64,000 nt of DNA, from positions 186,001 to 250,000 of the forward strand of contig CAINOB010000062.1 of assembly GCA_903851365.1 (NCBI GenBank), written 5' to 3'. Made by a program: the position numbers and the translations under genes. The notes beneath the pieces are model-generated. The model searched no databases, was not told the origin of the DNA, and was given only the letters and a program-made list of their open reading frames with translations. Positions 51,858 to 60,966 of this stretch are shown piece after piece. Position 1 is the stretch's first letter; every line of letters begins with the position of its first letter. The stretch comes from an uncultured Bacteroidota bacterium (GTDB lineage Bacteria > Bacteroidota > Bacteroidia > Bacteroidales > UBA12481).

Positions 51858-53869
51858 GAAAATCGATAATAATTATTGCCATTTTCCTGATTACCAATCT
51901 GTTTTCAACAGCTCAGACGATTCAGGTTCCTGTCCTTAAGCTTGGTGATCAAACAATCATTACCCCTCCGCCTGAAGGTTTGTGGTCAATTGCCACCTCC
52001 TGGGAAAATGACTGGCCAACGAACTGGCACCATGCTTCACCGGTTAAAACCGAACAGTCGGGCGATTGGCAAATTGTTTCAGGGGAGTTGGCCCTTCCTC
52101 AGGGCATCTGGAAAATTTGCGATGCTTATCGTCATGAAAATGGAATGCTGAAATGTATCCGCCGATTCGAATGGACTGGCAAACAAGCCATTGATTCCGT
52201 AACTTTATCTGTCAGGTTCAGGGTTGCGGGCGACCACCTTCAGGCCTTTCTTCCTGGCATACTTTATTACGGCAATCCATCCGGATATAAAAACACCCCG
52301 GACTGCGTGGCCCACTATTTTGGAAATCCCGGTGAGATGGCCATTTTCGAGGATCACCGGTTTCCTATGCCTTTTGCTTGTCTGGAATCTACGGGTGCAA
52401 CCAGGTTCGGAGCAGTTATTCATACGGTGCCCAGTTCGCTGCGTGACCAGAAATTGTACGATCACTGGTGGTCCATGGGAGTTACTGCCCACGAAGGTTA
52501 TTCTGAGCTTACCTTATTGTCGGGACCAATTACCTATAATGACCAGCGAAGTGTTGCCAAGGCTCACCAGTGCGGCACCATGAAATATGGCAATACCTAT
52601 ATTAATGTCAAGCCCGGAGCCATTATCGAGAAGACTTTTTATCTTGACTTATATCAGATCGATAAACAAGGTACCGCATTCCAGAAACCTGTCCATGATG
52701 CGATATCCATGTACAAGCCCTTTTATTCAGATGACCTTCCATCAGCCAGTGAAATTATTAAATCGAAATTCCTTTTTGCCAAATCCAGATGGACCGAAAG
52801 CGATTTGTATGCCGGGTTCAATATGTATCCCTGGATTGACCGGCCCGAAATCGTGATGGGTTGGTGCGGTCAGGCGGAATCGCCGGGTTATGCTTTGCAA
52901 ATTCTTAAAGACCAACTTAATAATGATCCGGCGATTGACCATATGGTTCAAAAATCAATGGATTTCCTGACTACCTATCCGGTCTCCGCCGATGGATTTC
53001 CTGTTATCTATAATGTAAACAAAAAGACTTTCGATAATAAAGATCCGGTTTCAATGGGCCAGGCTATGTACAGCATAGCAAAGGCCATTGAGAGTGCGCG
53101 AATGAATAAAAGGTACGATTGTTCAAAGTGGGAAACATTTCTGAAAAAGGCCTGCGATTTTGCAGCCAACCGCATACTAAGCATAAACTGGACTCCGCGG
53201 TCCACTGCCGAGGGATTCTATATTGCACCACTTTGCATTGCCTCAAAACTTTTTAAATCAGATCAATATCAGCTGGCTGCAATAAAAGCAGCAAAATATT
53301 ATGCAGCGCGGCATCTGGATATGAAAGAGCCTTACTGGGGCGGAACGCTTGATGCATCCGGCGAGGATAAGGAGGGTGCCTGGGCGGCTTTTCAGGGATT
53401 TTTAAGTGTTTATGAACTGACCAAAGAGCAGCAATACCTTGATTGGGCCAAACATGCTTGTGATGTTTGCCTGAGCTATACCGTGGTCTGGGATATTCCG
53501 CTGCCCCCCGGCCGTTTGGCTGACCACCAATTCAAAACCCGTGGATGGACTATGGTATCTCCTCAAAATCAACATCTTGATGTATTCGGAGTCTTCTTTA
53601 CGCCGGATATATACCAGTTGGGGGTTTATACAAAAAACGAAGATCTTAAGCGTCTGGCAAAAGTGATGTTCCGTTCGTGCGGACAGCTCACTGATCCATA
53701 CGGGAGTCAGGGTGAACAGATCCAGGAAACGAATTTTGGTCAGGCTGGTGAGCTCAATGATGTTTACCGGTTGCGAGGCGGATATGCTGAACACTGGACC
53801 GTATTTTGGATTACGGCACATTTTCTAAATGCGGCGGCACGATTCGAGGAGATGGGCGTTGAGCTTTAG
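51854..53869 (+). CDS. Secreted hairpin-type (six-hairpin glycosidase-like) protein, unknown
   Basis: 671 residues with signal peptide (IIIIAIFLITNLFSTAQ). An N-terminal beta-sandwich (to about 270) is followed by helical repeats (VMGWCGQAESPGYALQILKD, FPVIYNVNKKTF, KEPYWGGTLDASGEDKEGAW, DWAKHACDVCLSYTVVWDIP) as in (alpha/alpha)6-barrel glycosidases. I do not recognise the family and see no established catalytic motif. It is translationally coupled to the GH127-like gene (4-base overlap), so it probably acts on the same glycan. It ends in a GGGCAGAGGG repeat. Confidence 0.6.
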   Translation: MRKSIIIIAIFLITNLFSTAQTIQVPVLKLGDQTIITPPPEGLWSIATSWENDWPTNWHHASPVKTEQSGDWQIVSGELALPQGIWKICDAYRHENGMLKCIRRFEWTGKQAIDSVTLSVRFRVAGDHLQAFLPGILYYGNPSGYKNTPDCVAHYFGNPGEMAIFEDHRFPMPFACLESTGATRFGAVIHTVPSSLRDQKLYDHWWSMGVTAHEGYSELTLLSGPITYNDQRSVAKAHQCGTMKYGNTYINVKPGAIIEKTFYLDLYQIDKQGTAFQKPVHDAISMYKPFYSDDLPSASEIIKSKFLFAKSRWTESDLYAGFNMYPWIDRPEIVMGWCGQAESPGYALQILKDQLNNDPAIDHMVQKSMDFLTTYPVSADGFPVIYNVNKKTFDNKDPVSMGQAMYSIAKAIESARMNKRYDCSKWETFLKKACDFAANRILSINWTPRSTAEGFYIAPLCIASKLFKSDQYQLAAIKAAKYYAARHLDMKEPYWGGTLDASGEDKEGAWAAFQGFLSVYELTKEQQYLDWAKHACDVCLSYTVVWDIPLPPGRLADHQFKTRGWTMVSPQNQHLDVFGVFFTPDIYQLGVYTKNEDLKRLAKVMFRSCGQLTDPYGSQGEQIQETNFGQAGELNDVYRLRGGYAEHWTVFWITAHFLNAAARFEEMGVEL

Positions 53870-53885
53870 GGCAGAGGGCAGAGGG
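53869..53885. repeat. GGGCAGA short tandem repeat
   Basis: GGGCAGAGGGCAGAGGG is two and a half copies of a heptamer that starts at the last base of the preceding stop codon. It is another word-like boundary repeat. Confidence 0.5.
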
Positions 53886-53920
53886 AAGAAATTAGTAATA
53901 AGTATTATGTATTAAGAAAT

Positions 53921-53940
53921 AAGTACGTATTATTGTACTT
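53921..53940. promoter_or_regulatory. Candidate operator of the YefM-YoeB operon
   Basis: AAGTAC and GTACTT are perfect 6-base inverted arms separated by 8 bases, 25 bases before the antitoxin ATG and in an A/T-rich promoter region. The GTAC cores resemble the TGTACA palindromes that YefM binds in other bacteria. Position and symmetry support autoregulation, but binding is inferred. Confidence 0.5.
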
Positions 53941-53964
53941 TATAAATTACTTAATCAATCCAAA

Positions 53965-54219
53965 ATGTTAGCGGCAAACTATACCGAATTGAGGAAGGGA
54001 CTAAAGGAATTTCTGGATACCGTGGAGGAAAATCATGAAACCCTGATCATCAAGAGGGGATCTGGAAAAGGTGCAGTTCTTATTTCATTGGAAGAGTATA
54101 ACTCCATCATGGAAACCCTGCATCTGCTCAGTTCCCGCAAAAATGCGGAAAGGCTTTTCGAATCCATTCAACAGATTAAGGAAGGCAAAACGGTACAAAA
54201 GGACCTCGATATCGCATGA
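53965..54219 (+). CDS. yefM: YefM-type (Phd family) antitoxin
   Basis: 84 residues. MLAANYTELRKGLKEFLDTV and TLIIKRGSGKGAVLISLEEYNSI are the Phd/YefM N-terminal DNA-binding domain, and the short C-terminal helix (SIQQIKEGKTVQKDLDIA) would neutralise the toxin. It is expected to repress its own operon, possibly through the inverted repeat at 53921-53940. Its TGA overlaps the start of the toxin (ATGA), the usual coupling for this pair. Confidence 0.9.
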   Translation: MLAANYTELRKGLKEFLDTVEENHETLIIKRGSGKGAVLISLEEYNSIMETLHLLSSRKNAERLFESIQQIKEGKTVQKDLDIA

Positions 54220-54479
54220 TGCAAATTACTTTTTCCATCCATGGCTGGGAAGAATATCTTTCCTGGCAAACAGATGACAAAAAGATGATCGGGAAAATTA
54301 ATACATTGATAAAGGACATTCAGTCAACCCCATATGAGGGAAAAGGCAGACCCGAACCACTCAAGTATGATCTTTCAGGACTGTGGTCCAGAAGAATAGA
54401 TCAGGAGCACCGATTGGTTTACCAGGTAGTTGACGGCGAGATTCTAATTTACAGCTGCCGTTACCATTATGATAAATAG
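54216..54479 (+). CDS. yoeB: YoeB family toxin (mRNA endonuclease)
   Basis: 87 residues. Conserved YoeB blocks are present: WEEYLSWQTDDKKMIGKIN, PYEGKGRPEPLKYDLSG, LWSRRIDQEHRLVYQV and CRYHYDK. The catalytic Glu (in RPEPLK), Arg (SRRI) and His-Tyr (YHY) positions are intact, so it should cut mRNA on the ribosome when free of antitoxin. A second in-frame ATG follows immediately, so either could be the start. The pair is typical of chromosomal modules. Confidence 0.93.
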   Translation: MMQITFSIHGWEEYLSWQTDDKKMIGKINTLIKDIQSTPYEGKGRPEPLKYDLSGLWSRRIDQEHRLVYQVVDGEILIYSCRYHYDK

Positions 54480-54481
54480 CA

Positions 54482-54517
54482 TCTTTGCGCCACTCCGTCT
54501 TAGCGCCATTACGTGAG
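54482..54517. repeat. Degenerate CTTTGCGCC repeat
   Basis: TCTTTGCGCCACTCCGTCTTAGCGCCATTACG resembles the CTTTGCGTC family at 48101-48153 and 49697-49754 with many changes. It lies between the convergent toxin and DUF4249 genes. Confidence 0.4.
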
Positions 54518-54524
54518 TTTCCTT

Positions 54525-55340
54525 TTATTTCCGGATCGAAATAATTGTATCCCTGATGTCGGAGAAGTAAACTCCAAAACAGCCTAAAGCACCATTATCG
54601 AAATTCCCGATCGGATTATAGGGTGTTGCGGAAACAAAACTCGGTCGCGCCATGTCTTTGACCTGCTTGAAATAGGAATAGCTTACGGAGTCGATGGATT
54701 GGAATTCAAACCTCAGAGTATCTCCGATTTCAAAAGAATTACGGTAAAGCGGCATATCCACCTCGGTGCCATTAAAGGTTTTGTCGTTGGTAATATTAAA
54801 ACTGCCATGCCGAAACTTGCCGTTTTTTGTCACTAAAAACCGGTAATAATTGGCTATCACTGCCGGATCCTTCCATTTGGGATTGATAAGGTAAATAGGT
54901 TTACTCGTTGGGCGGGGATCGCCGAACCCTCTGACAATTTTTAAACTATCAAGTCGTATATCGGACGGAACCTTCGTTGCCGCAGTAAAAACATCGCCGG
55001 TGGAAGTGGTTACAATTAACCGGATATCCTCACCCGGACTAACCTTAACATTGCCCGTCGAATAAAACCCTGTACTGTCTTCCCTTAAAACCTTAACCGC
55101 ACCGGTACCATTGATAAACTGAATATTGGCACCTGTTAGCTTGGCAAAATTGCTGCTATCATAAAATCCGGCCGACAAGCTTGCCTCCACCATACACTCT
55201 CCTGTTGTAGCATTTATTGAAGCCTGGATCACCGTTCTGGGCGCCGAATTCTTGAGATTCAGCTGAATCACGTCTTCACAGGAGACCAAGGCCAGAATCG
55301 CTCCCGCAATTATTAAAACAGATATATTATTAAATTTCAT
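54525..55340 (-). CDS. DUF4249 lipoprotein, second copy
   Basis: 271 residues with a lipoprotein signal (LIIAGAILALVSCEDV). EDVIQLNLKNSAPRTVIQ and ATTGECMVEASLSAGFYDSS match the DUF4249 start, and it ends in LGCFGVYFSDIRDTIISI. It is shorter than the copy at 36936-38018 (360). It lies 8 bases downstream of a TonB receptor and is probably its surface partner. Confidence 0.83.
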   Translation of the reverse strand: MKFNNISVLIIAGAILALVSCEDVIQLNLKNSAPRTVIQASINATTGECMVEASLSAGFYDSSNFAKLTGANIQFINGTGAVKVLREDSTGFYSTGNVKVSPGEDIRLIVTTSTGDVFTAATKVPSDIRLDSLKIVRGFGDPRPTSKPIYLINPKWKDPAVIANYYRFLVTKNGKFRHGSFNITNDKTFNGTEVDMPLYRNSFEIGDTLRFEFQSIDSVSYSYFKQVKDMARPSFVSATPYNPIGNFDNGALGCFGVYFSDIRDTIISIRK

Positions 55341-55348
55341 TGATTTAG

Positions 55349-57676
55349 TCAGAATTTGAAGTCCCAGGTTATCGAAGGCACAATCCCAAAAAGGGCAAGT
55401 CGCACGGCCTCAGTGGTTCCGGGATGAGTTTGGCTATCCCTGAACGAAATACTGTAGGCATTCTTGCGGTTATAAACGTTGTAAACTGAAATGCAGATGT
55501 CTGAGTTCCATTTTTTCTTTGGCTTGAACTGATAGGTGAATCCCAGGTCAAGTCTATGGTAATCTGGCATCCTGGAACCATTCCTATCTGTATACAAATT
55601 GATTAAAACTCCATCGATTTCGTACTTCCCGCTGGGAAAAGTCACGGCATCGCCGGTATAATAGATCCAATTCCCAGATAAGGCAATTCTTTCAGTTAGC
55701 TGGTAGGCGACAACAATGGAGATGTTATGGGTGCGGTCCTGCCGCGCTGAAAACCATTTTCCATAATTTATTGCGTCGAATTGCTTTTGCGATTTCGACA
55801 GGGTATAACTGATCCAGCCGGTGAGTTTACCAGTTGTCTTGCTGGCTGAAAATTCAATGCCGTAGGCTCTGCCCCGGCCAAATTCAAGCTCTGCCTCAAT
55901 ATCAGGATTGAGAAAAGTATTCGCTCCATTTTTATAATCCACCAGGTTGCCAAGAATTTTATAATATGCCTCAACGCTGAGGTCCCAGTTATTTTTGGGC
56001 AGGCTCTTGAAATATCCAAGCGCCACCTGGTCGGCAATTGTTGGCTTGATTAAAGGGCTGCTCGGTGCCCATAAGTCGGTTGGAGAGCTCGACATGGAGT
56101 TCGACAGAATATGGAGATACTGAAACATCCTGTTATAGCTGACCTTGATCGAATTAGTATTATTTATAAGGTAGTTGGCCGTGAACCTCGGCTCGACGCC
56201 AGCATAGGTATGGTAAAATTTGCCAGATGAATAGACAGTCGAATCCAGGACTTCTGCTTCATTTCCATAAGTTTTAACGGTAAATGGCCCGACATTGTTG
56301 AAAAGGCTCACCCGCAATCCGTAATTCATACTGAACGATTCACTGATTTTCTGCTCATTCGAAATATACACTCCGCTCTCCAGAGCTTGCTGTGGCTGGA
56401 TAGGCTTAAAAAATCCAATGGTATCTGCCGATGTAAAATTACCGGGCTTAAACTGATGATATGCCGATATCCATCCAAACCGCACCATGTTTTCAGGATT
56501 GGGATACCAGGTATAATCCTGCTTCATGCTATAATCCAGTATTCCCGAATTAAGATTGAAGGATATCTTTCCGAAGGCAGCTTTAAAGCCATAATTATAA
56601 TCGCTGTAAATCAGCGAAGTATTTAGAAAAAGTTCCTGGTTAAAGTTGTGGTTCCATCTGAAGGTAAGCGTTGAATTTCCCGAATCGAACCCGGCCTGGA
56701 GACGGCCGAAGATATCTTTGCCGAGATAGCCCGATAGGTATAGCCGGTCGCGGTCGCCAAGTATATAATTTGCTTTCAGATTGAAATCGTAAAAATAGAA
56801 TGTCACACTGTCAGCCACATTGCTGATCGCTTTCACAGCGAGATCGGCATAGGTTCGTCGGGCGGATATCATGATTGAGCTTTTATCTTTTACGATCGGG
56901 CCTTCCACCGACACGCGCGATGAAATCAATCCGATACCGCCGGTTACACCCCATTCCTTTGCGTTTCCGTCGCGCATACGAATATCCAGCACTGAAGAAA
57001 CCCGGCCTCCGTATGGTGCCGGTATACCTCCCTTATATAGCTTTACATCCTTGATCGCATCAGAATTAAATACCGAGAAAAACCCCATCAGGTGTGAGGC
57101 ATTATAAACAGGCGCCTCATCAAGCAGGATATGATTCTGATCGGCCTCACCGCCCCTCACAAAATAGCTGCTTCCACCTTCACTGCTCGGACTGACTCCC
57201 GGTAACAACTGAATTCCTTTAAGAATATCCTTTTCGCCAAAAAGTACAGGGATAGCCTTTAATTGTTTTATATCTAATCTGATTGAACTCATTTCCAAGC
57301 TCCTGACTGCACTTTTCGAGCCCTCGGCATTTATTTCTACGGTTTTCAGAGTGTTGGATTTGGGGGGCAGTTCAATATCCAGTTTAAGATTGGATTTCAG
57401 ATTTATCTTTCGATCAACAGTTTCGTAACCCAGATAGGAATATCGAAGAATATATTCACCTGCAGGAATTTTAAGGGAATAGTACCCATATTGGTTGGTT
57501 GATACGCCGGCATTCATTTCAAGAATTGCCACACTGGCAAAAATAAGCACTTCACCTGTAGCGGCATCCTTGACAAATCCGCTGATGGAATACCGGGCAT
57601 CATCGTCAGCCCTTGACTGACTGCCAATTGCCCAAAGAGCAGCAATAAAACAGAATATGATCACTTTAAATTTCAT
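55349..57676 (-). CDS. TonB-dependent receptor with carboxypeptidase-like N-domain, second copy
   Basis: 775 residues with a signal peptide. Domain order: CarboxypepD_reg-like (YSISGFVKDAATGEVLIFAS; YILRYSYLGYETVDRK), plug (EKDILKGIQLLPGVSPSSEG, SYFVRGGEADQNHILLDE), and barrel to the last strand (SITWDFKF). Its partner DUF4249 gene follows 8 bases downstream, the reverse gene order of the module at 34652-38018. Upstream on the same strand are an esterase and a fucosidase, so the receptor may import products of fucosylated or acylated glycans. Confidence 0.9.
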   Translation of the reverse strand: MKFKVIIFCFIAALWAIGSQSRADDDARYSISGFVKDAATGEVLIFASVAILEMNAGVSTNQYGYYSLKIPAGEYILRYSYLGYETVDRKINLKSNLKLDIELPPKSNTLKTVEINAEGSKSAVRSLEMSSIRLDIKQLKAIPVLFGEKDILKGIQLLPGVSPSSEGGSSYFVRGGEADQNHILLDEAPVYNASHLMGFFSVFNSDAIKDVKLYKGGIPAPYGGRVSSVLDIRMRDGNAKEWGVTGGIGLISSRVSVEGPIVKDKSSIMISARRTYADLAVKAISNVADSVTFYFYDFNLKANYILGDRDRLYLSGYLGKDIFGRLQAGFDSGNSTLTFRWNHNFNQELFLNTSLIYSDYNYGFKAAFGKISFNLNSGILDYSMKQDYTWYPNPENMVRFGWISAYHQFKPGNFTSADTIGFFKPIQPQQALESGVYISNEQKISESFSMNYGLRVSLFNNVGPFTVKTYGNEAEVLDSTVYSSGKFYHTYAGVEPRFTANYLINNTNSIKVSYNRMFQYLHILSNSMSSSPTDLWAPSSPLIKPTIADQVALGYFKSLPKNNWDLSVEAYYKILGNLVDYKNGANTFLNPDIEAELEFGRGRAYGIEFSASKTTGKLTGWISYTLSKSQKQFDAINYGKWFSARQDRTHNISIVVAYQLTERIALSGNWIYYTGDAVTFPSGKYEIDGVLINLYTDRNGSRMPDYHRLDLGFTYQFKPKKKWNSDICISVYNVYNRKNAYSISFRDSQTHPGTTEAVRLALFGIVPSITWDFKF

Positions 57677-57760
57677 GCCGTTAGAACACCTGTGTTGAAC
57701 AAAGGTTTAAACACAAACCCCTTTATATTATTGTGCAGATAGATTTATTTAGGGAGGAGC

Positions 57761-59461
57761 CTATCTTCCCAATCCAAAAGGCAAAGGTGCTCCGAGCTTT
57801 TTTATTATTTCACTTTGCTCTGGTTCCTTGAGTTCGGTTTTAATCAGGCTGATCACATTTTCCACAGATTGGGTATCTGTTCCATGGGCAATTCTCAGTT
57901 CCTTAAATCCGGCATCCAGAATAATGTACTTATGGGCCCCAGGCGATGCATTCCAGGGATCCCAACGAGGAAGTAAATCCCCATTAGGATTACCATTACG
58001 TGCGAAATTTGCCAGGTAAGAGAGGCTGAGCCGCGTCAACTTCTCGCGACCCGCCTTATTTTTCAAGGTAAACGTCCTTCCGGTCAGCAAGGACAGCTGA
58101 TTGCGGCGCATTCCGAGAAAAAAAGGTACTTCCGCATAATGGTTGGCACCCAACTTCGAACCCATGTTTTTAGGCAATACACTTTGACCTGAGCCATCCA
58201 TGCTGCCCCATTCGAAACGATAAGCATAAACAGGTGGTGCAACGGGATTCGAAGTCATGGCTATGGTAATGGAATCCATCCCGCACACTCTCCACAGAAG
58301 GGATTGGTATCGCGACAACAATTCATATTCCCTGCTGCCAGGCGCATTTTTCTTTAATAATAAATTGAAAAGTGTTGCCTCGTTTTTATTCACCCCGATA
58401 ATTAAGGGAACTTTGTTGGCCCAACTTCCATCAGAAAATACTGAATATCCTTTGGCGGGCAATACCGTTCCGTCCTTATAGATTGAACGCCATTCAGCCA
58501 TTACCCCGAAAATTACCGGGATTCTTTTCATGATTTCTGCCGGCGATTTTGAACGAAGGTATGTATCAATCTCTTTATCGCTCATCCCTTTATACACCTT
58601 GTCGGCCGTGAGATCATCAGTGGCCCTCCGATCGGCAATGAGCAGATTTTTCAAAAGTTTTACCGTTTGATCTTCCCCCTGTTTTGTGCTGTAAATCATG
58701 TTAATTCCGCTTTCACAAACGGCACGATGGAACAATCCTTTGGCTAGCGGAGAAGTTAATAGTGACAGAACATCGAAGGTCCCTCCCGATTCTCCTGCAA
58801 TCGTAATATTTCCCGGATCACCGCCGAAAGCTTCGATATTTTTGTGGATCCACTGCAATGCCTTTATAAGGTCGAGCGTTCCGAAATTGCCGCTTTGATC
58901 TTCCAATGTTCCCGACCCGGTTATTGCGGGATGTCTGAACCAACCCATCACCCCGAGGCGAAAGTTCACCGTAACATAAACCATTTTCGACTCACCGGCC
59001 ACCGCTTGTCCGTAATAATCGCGAGAGTTTCCGGTACCGATGGAGTTTCCTCCCCCGTGAATAAATACATAGACAGGAAGCCGGGTTTCGGTATTTCTTG
59101 GACGCCAAATATTCAGATGAAGGCAATCCTCAGAGCCAATTGGCCCAAGTCTCGGGATAAGCTGCGAAGCAGGACTGGCAAACTTTCGAGCATTTCGAAC
59201 GCCCGACCAGGGTGCAGGATCGAGCGGAGCTTTCCAGCGCAACGCACCAACCGGTGGAGTCGCATAGGGGATTCCTCGCCAGCACCACGTACTTTCTTTA
59301 TCAGAAACACCCCGGATAGAACCATAAACCGTGTTAACTATCGCCCTGTTATCCCAGGAACCAAGTTGCAAATTCCCGGACTGCCCCATTAAACAACCCC
59401 CAGCAATAAAAGCTATCGCCGTAAAAAAGTCGAAACTGATTATCCTTTTAGAAATATTCAT
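57761..59461 (-). CDS. Secreted type-B carboxylesterase
   Basis: 566 residues with a lipoprotein-like leader (IAFIAGGCLMGQ). The carboxylesterase/lipase type-B family signatures are seen: TWCWRGIPYATPPVGALRWK, SEDCLHLNIWRP, FIHGGGNSIGTG and the nucleophile elbow ITIAGESGGTFD with Ser225 (Gly in place of the common Ala). The triad acid would be in the NKNEAT region and the His in LGANHYAEVPFF. It may remove ester groups from glycans. It lies 19 bases after the fucosidase gene, so both are likely one operon. Confidence 0.88.
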   Translation of the reverse strand: MNISKRIISFDFFTAIAFIAGGCLMGQSGNLQLGSWDNRAIVNTVYGSIRGVSDKESTWCWRGIPYATPPVGALRWKAPLDPAPWSGVRNARKFASPASQLIPRLGPIGSEDCLHLNIWRPRNTETRLPVYVFIHGGGNSIGTGNSRDYYGQAVAGESKMVYVTVNFRLGVMGWFRHPAITGSGTLEDQSGNFGTLDLIKALQWIHKNIEAFGGDPGNITIAGESGGTFDVLSLLTSPLAKGLFHRAVCESGINMIYSTKQGEDQTVKLLKNLLIADRRATDDLTADKVYKGMSDKEIDTYLRSKSPAEIMKRIPVIFGVMAEWRSIYKDGTVLPAKGYSVFSDGSWANKVPLIIGVNKNEATLFNLLLKKNAPGSREYELLSRYQSLLWRVCGMDSITIAMTSNPVAPPVYAYRFEWGSMDGSGQSVLPKNMGSKLGANHYAEVPFFLGMRRNQLSLLTGRTFTLKNKAGREKLTRLSLSYLANFARNGNPNGDLLPRWDPWNASPGAHKYIILDAGFKELRIAHGTDTQSVENVISLIKTELKEPEQSEIIKKLGAPLPFGLGR

Positions 59462-59480
59462 GGGAGCAACCCAAAAATCA

Positions 59481-60926
59481 TCATTTTACCTCGATCGGAT
59501 CAATAGTTCCTGCGTTACGATTGATTTTAATTCTTAAAACATACGCTGGTGAATCAGGAAGATTTTCAGGAACCCTGATGAGAATTTCCTTATCGCGATT
59601 ATCATAACTCACTGTTTTACCCCCTAAAACGCTCACCCTGCTTGCTTTCACTCCTTGTGGTACCGGCAAAACAATTTCTTTAAGGGTTTTATCCATTACG
59701 TGGAGATAAATTACCTGACCAGCATGAGTGGAAGCCAGCTTATCATTGGGCAAAAATGGCCCGCCACGGGTTCCATAAACTCCTTCACCGTTTACAGCCA
59801 TCCATTTACCAACTCCCTTGAGCAATTCAACCTGTCGGGGTTCGATTCGGCCATCGGGCATTGGTCCAACGTTCAGTAGGAGGTTACCATTACCGCCAAC
59901 TGTTTTAATCAGGGTATGGACAATCTGATCCACACTTTTCAGCTTGTCATTAGGTTTCCAGGCCCATTGTTCACCCACCGTGATGCAGGATTCCCAAGGA
60001 TATTCCTTGCTGAATCCGCCGATCCGCTGTTCGGGCGTTCCATAATCACCGGCATATTTGGCAATACTGTCGGTCATACCTGCCATACCTTTGAATCCCT
60101 TGTCAACTCTGTTGTTGATGAGGATATTATCATTCAGACCGCGGATATACTTATACAGTTCCATCCCATCCTTATGTGTCCATGATTTTTCCCACTGTCC
60201 ATCGAACCAGAGGATATTGGTATGGTAATTTTGAATCAGTTCCTTTACCTGATTGAACAGGTATTTTTTATACCTGACCATGGTGGTACTGTCGACAGGC
60301 CTGTTATCATTGCCATGCCGTGTTGTATAATCCGGATGATGCCAGTCGAGCACCGAATGGTACGTTCCGAATAAAATTCCCTGTTTCTCGCATGCCAGCT
60401 CCATGGCTTTCAGAACATCCTTTTTGTAGGGTGTTGCAGCGATATCAAAATCAGTGTATTCCGATGGCCAAAGTGCAAATCCATCGTGATGCTTTGAGGT
60501 GATCACAAAATATTTCATCCCGGCTTCTTTAGCCAGACCGATCCATTCATCCGCATTAAAATTCACCGGATTAAACTTAAGATAGAGGCTATCGTAGGTA
60601 CTCACGGGTATCTCAACGCCCCTCGACCAGCCAATCTCGGTCCCTTTTATCGATATAGGTCCCCAGTGGACAAACATTCCGAATCGCATATCCTGAAAAT
60701 TCTTCAGTGCCAGGGCATTGGTTTTCAAGGTGGGATTAGCTTCACCGCCGCCGCCGATCGGGGTGGGGAGGGGTTGCTGTTGGGCGCACGAGGTAGCTAA
60801 GCACAGAGCAATTGCTGAAAAAATCGTGACACGTGACACGGGACGCGTGACACGGGAGATAAGATCGTGACGTGAAACGCGTGACACGAAACAACCGGAA
60901 AATAAAAAGGGTTTCGGATTTTCCAT
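59481..60926 (-). CDS. GH29 alpha-L-fucosidase (lipoprotein)
   Basis: 481 residues. The GH29 fold is clear: DMRFGMFVHWGPIS, YFVITSKHHDGFALW, and ILWFDGQWEKSW with the nucleophile Asp242. It cleaves alpha-linked fucose from glycans. The lipoprotein Cys47 (ALCLATSCAQQ) predicts membrane attachment. Odd: the N-terminal 33 residues before the hydrophobic core (MENPKPFLFSG...SRVSRHDLISRVTRPVSRVT) are encoded by the GTGACACG repeat at 60824-60891, and no usable internal start lies between the repeat and the signal sequence. So the leader has an unusually long basic n-region made of repeat DNA. Confidence 0.93.
   Translation of the reverse strand: MENPKPFLFSGCFVSRVSRHDLISRVTRPVSRVTIFSAIALCLATSCAQQQPLPTPIGGGGEANPTLKTNALALKNFQDMRFGMFVHWGPISIKGTEIGWSRGVEIPVSTYDSLYLKFNPVNFNADEWIGLAKEAGMKYFVITSKHHDGFALWPSEYTDFDIAATPYKKDVLKAMELACEKQGILFGTYHSVLDWHHPDYTTRHGNDNRPVDSTTMVRYKKYLFNQVKELIQNYHTNILWFDGQWEKSWTHKDGMELYKYIRGLNDNILINNRVDKGFKGMAGMTDSIAKYAGDYGTPEQRIGGFSKEYPWESCITVGEQWAWKPNDKLKSVDQIVHTLIKTVGGNGNLLLNVGPMPDGRIEPRQVELLKGVGKWMAVNGEGVYGTRGGPFLPNDKLASTHAGQVIYLHVMDKTLKEIVLPVPQGVKASRVSVLGGKTVSYDNRDKEILIRVPENLPDSPAYVLRIKINRNAGTIDPIEVK
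60824..60891. repeat. GTGACACG repeat, left arm bracketing the four-helix gene
   Basis: Multiple GTGACACG / GTGACGCG words with a central purine-rich block (GGGAGATAAGATC at 60854-60866). In reverse complement the order matches 61326-61375: CACGATCTTATCTCCCGTGTCACGCGTC against CAAGATTCTTTTCTTCCGGGTCACGCGTC. This arm is inside the fucosidase coding sequence. Confidence 0.8.
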
Positions 60927-60966
60927 TTGGAAAGGATTAATTCATCTATACACTAAAGACATTGTT

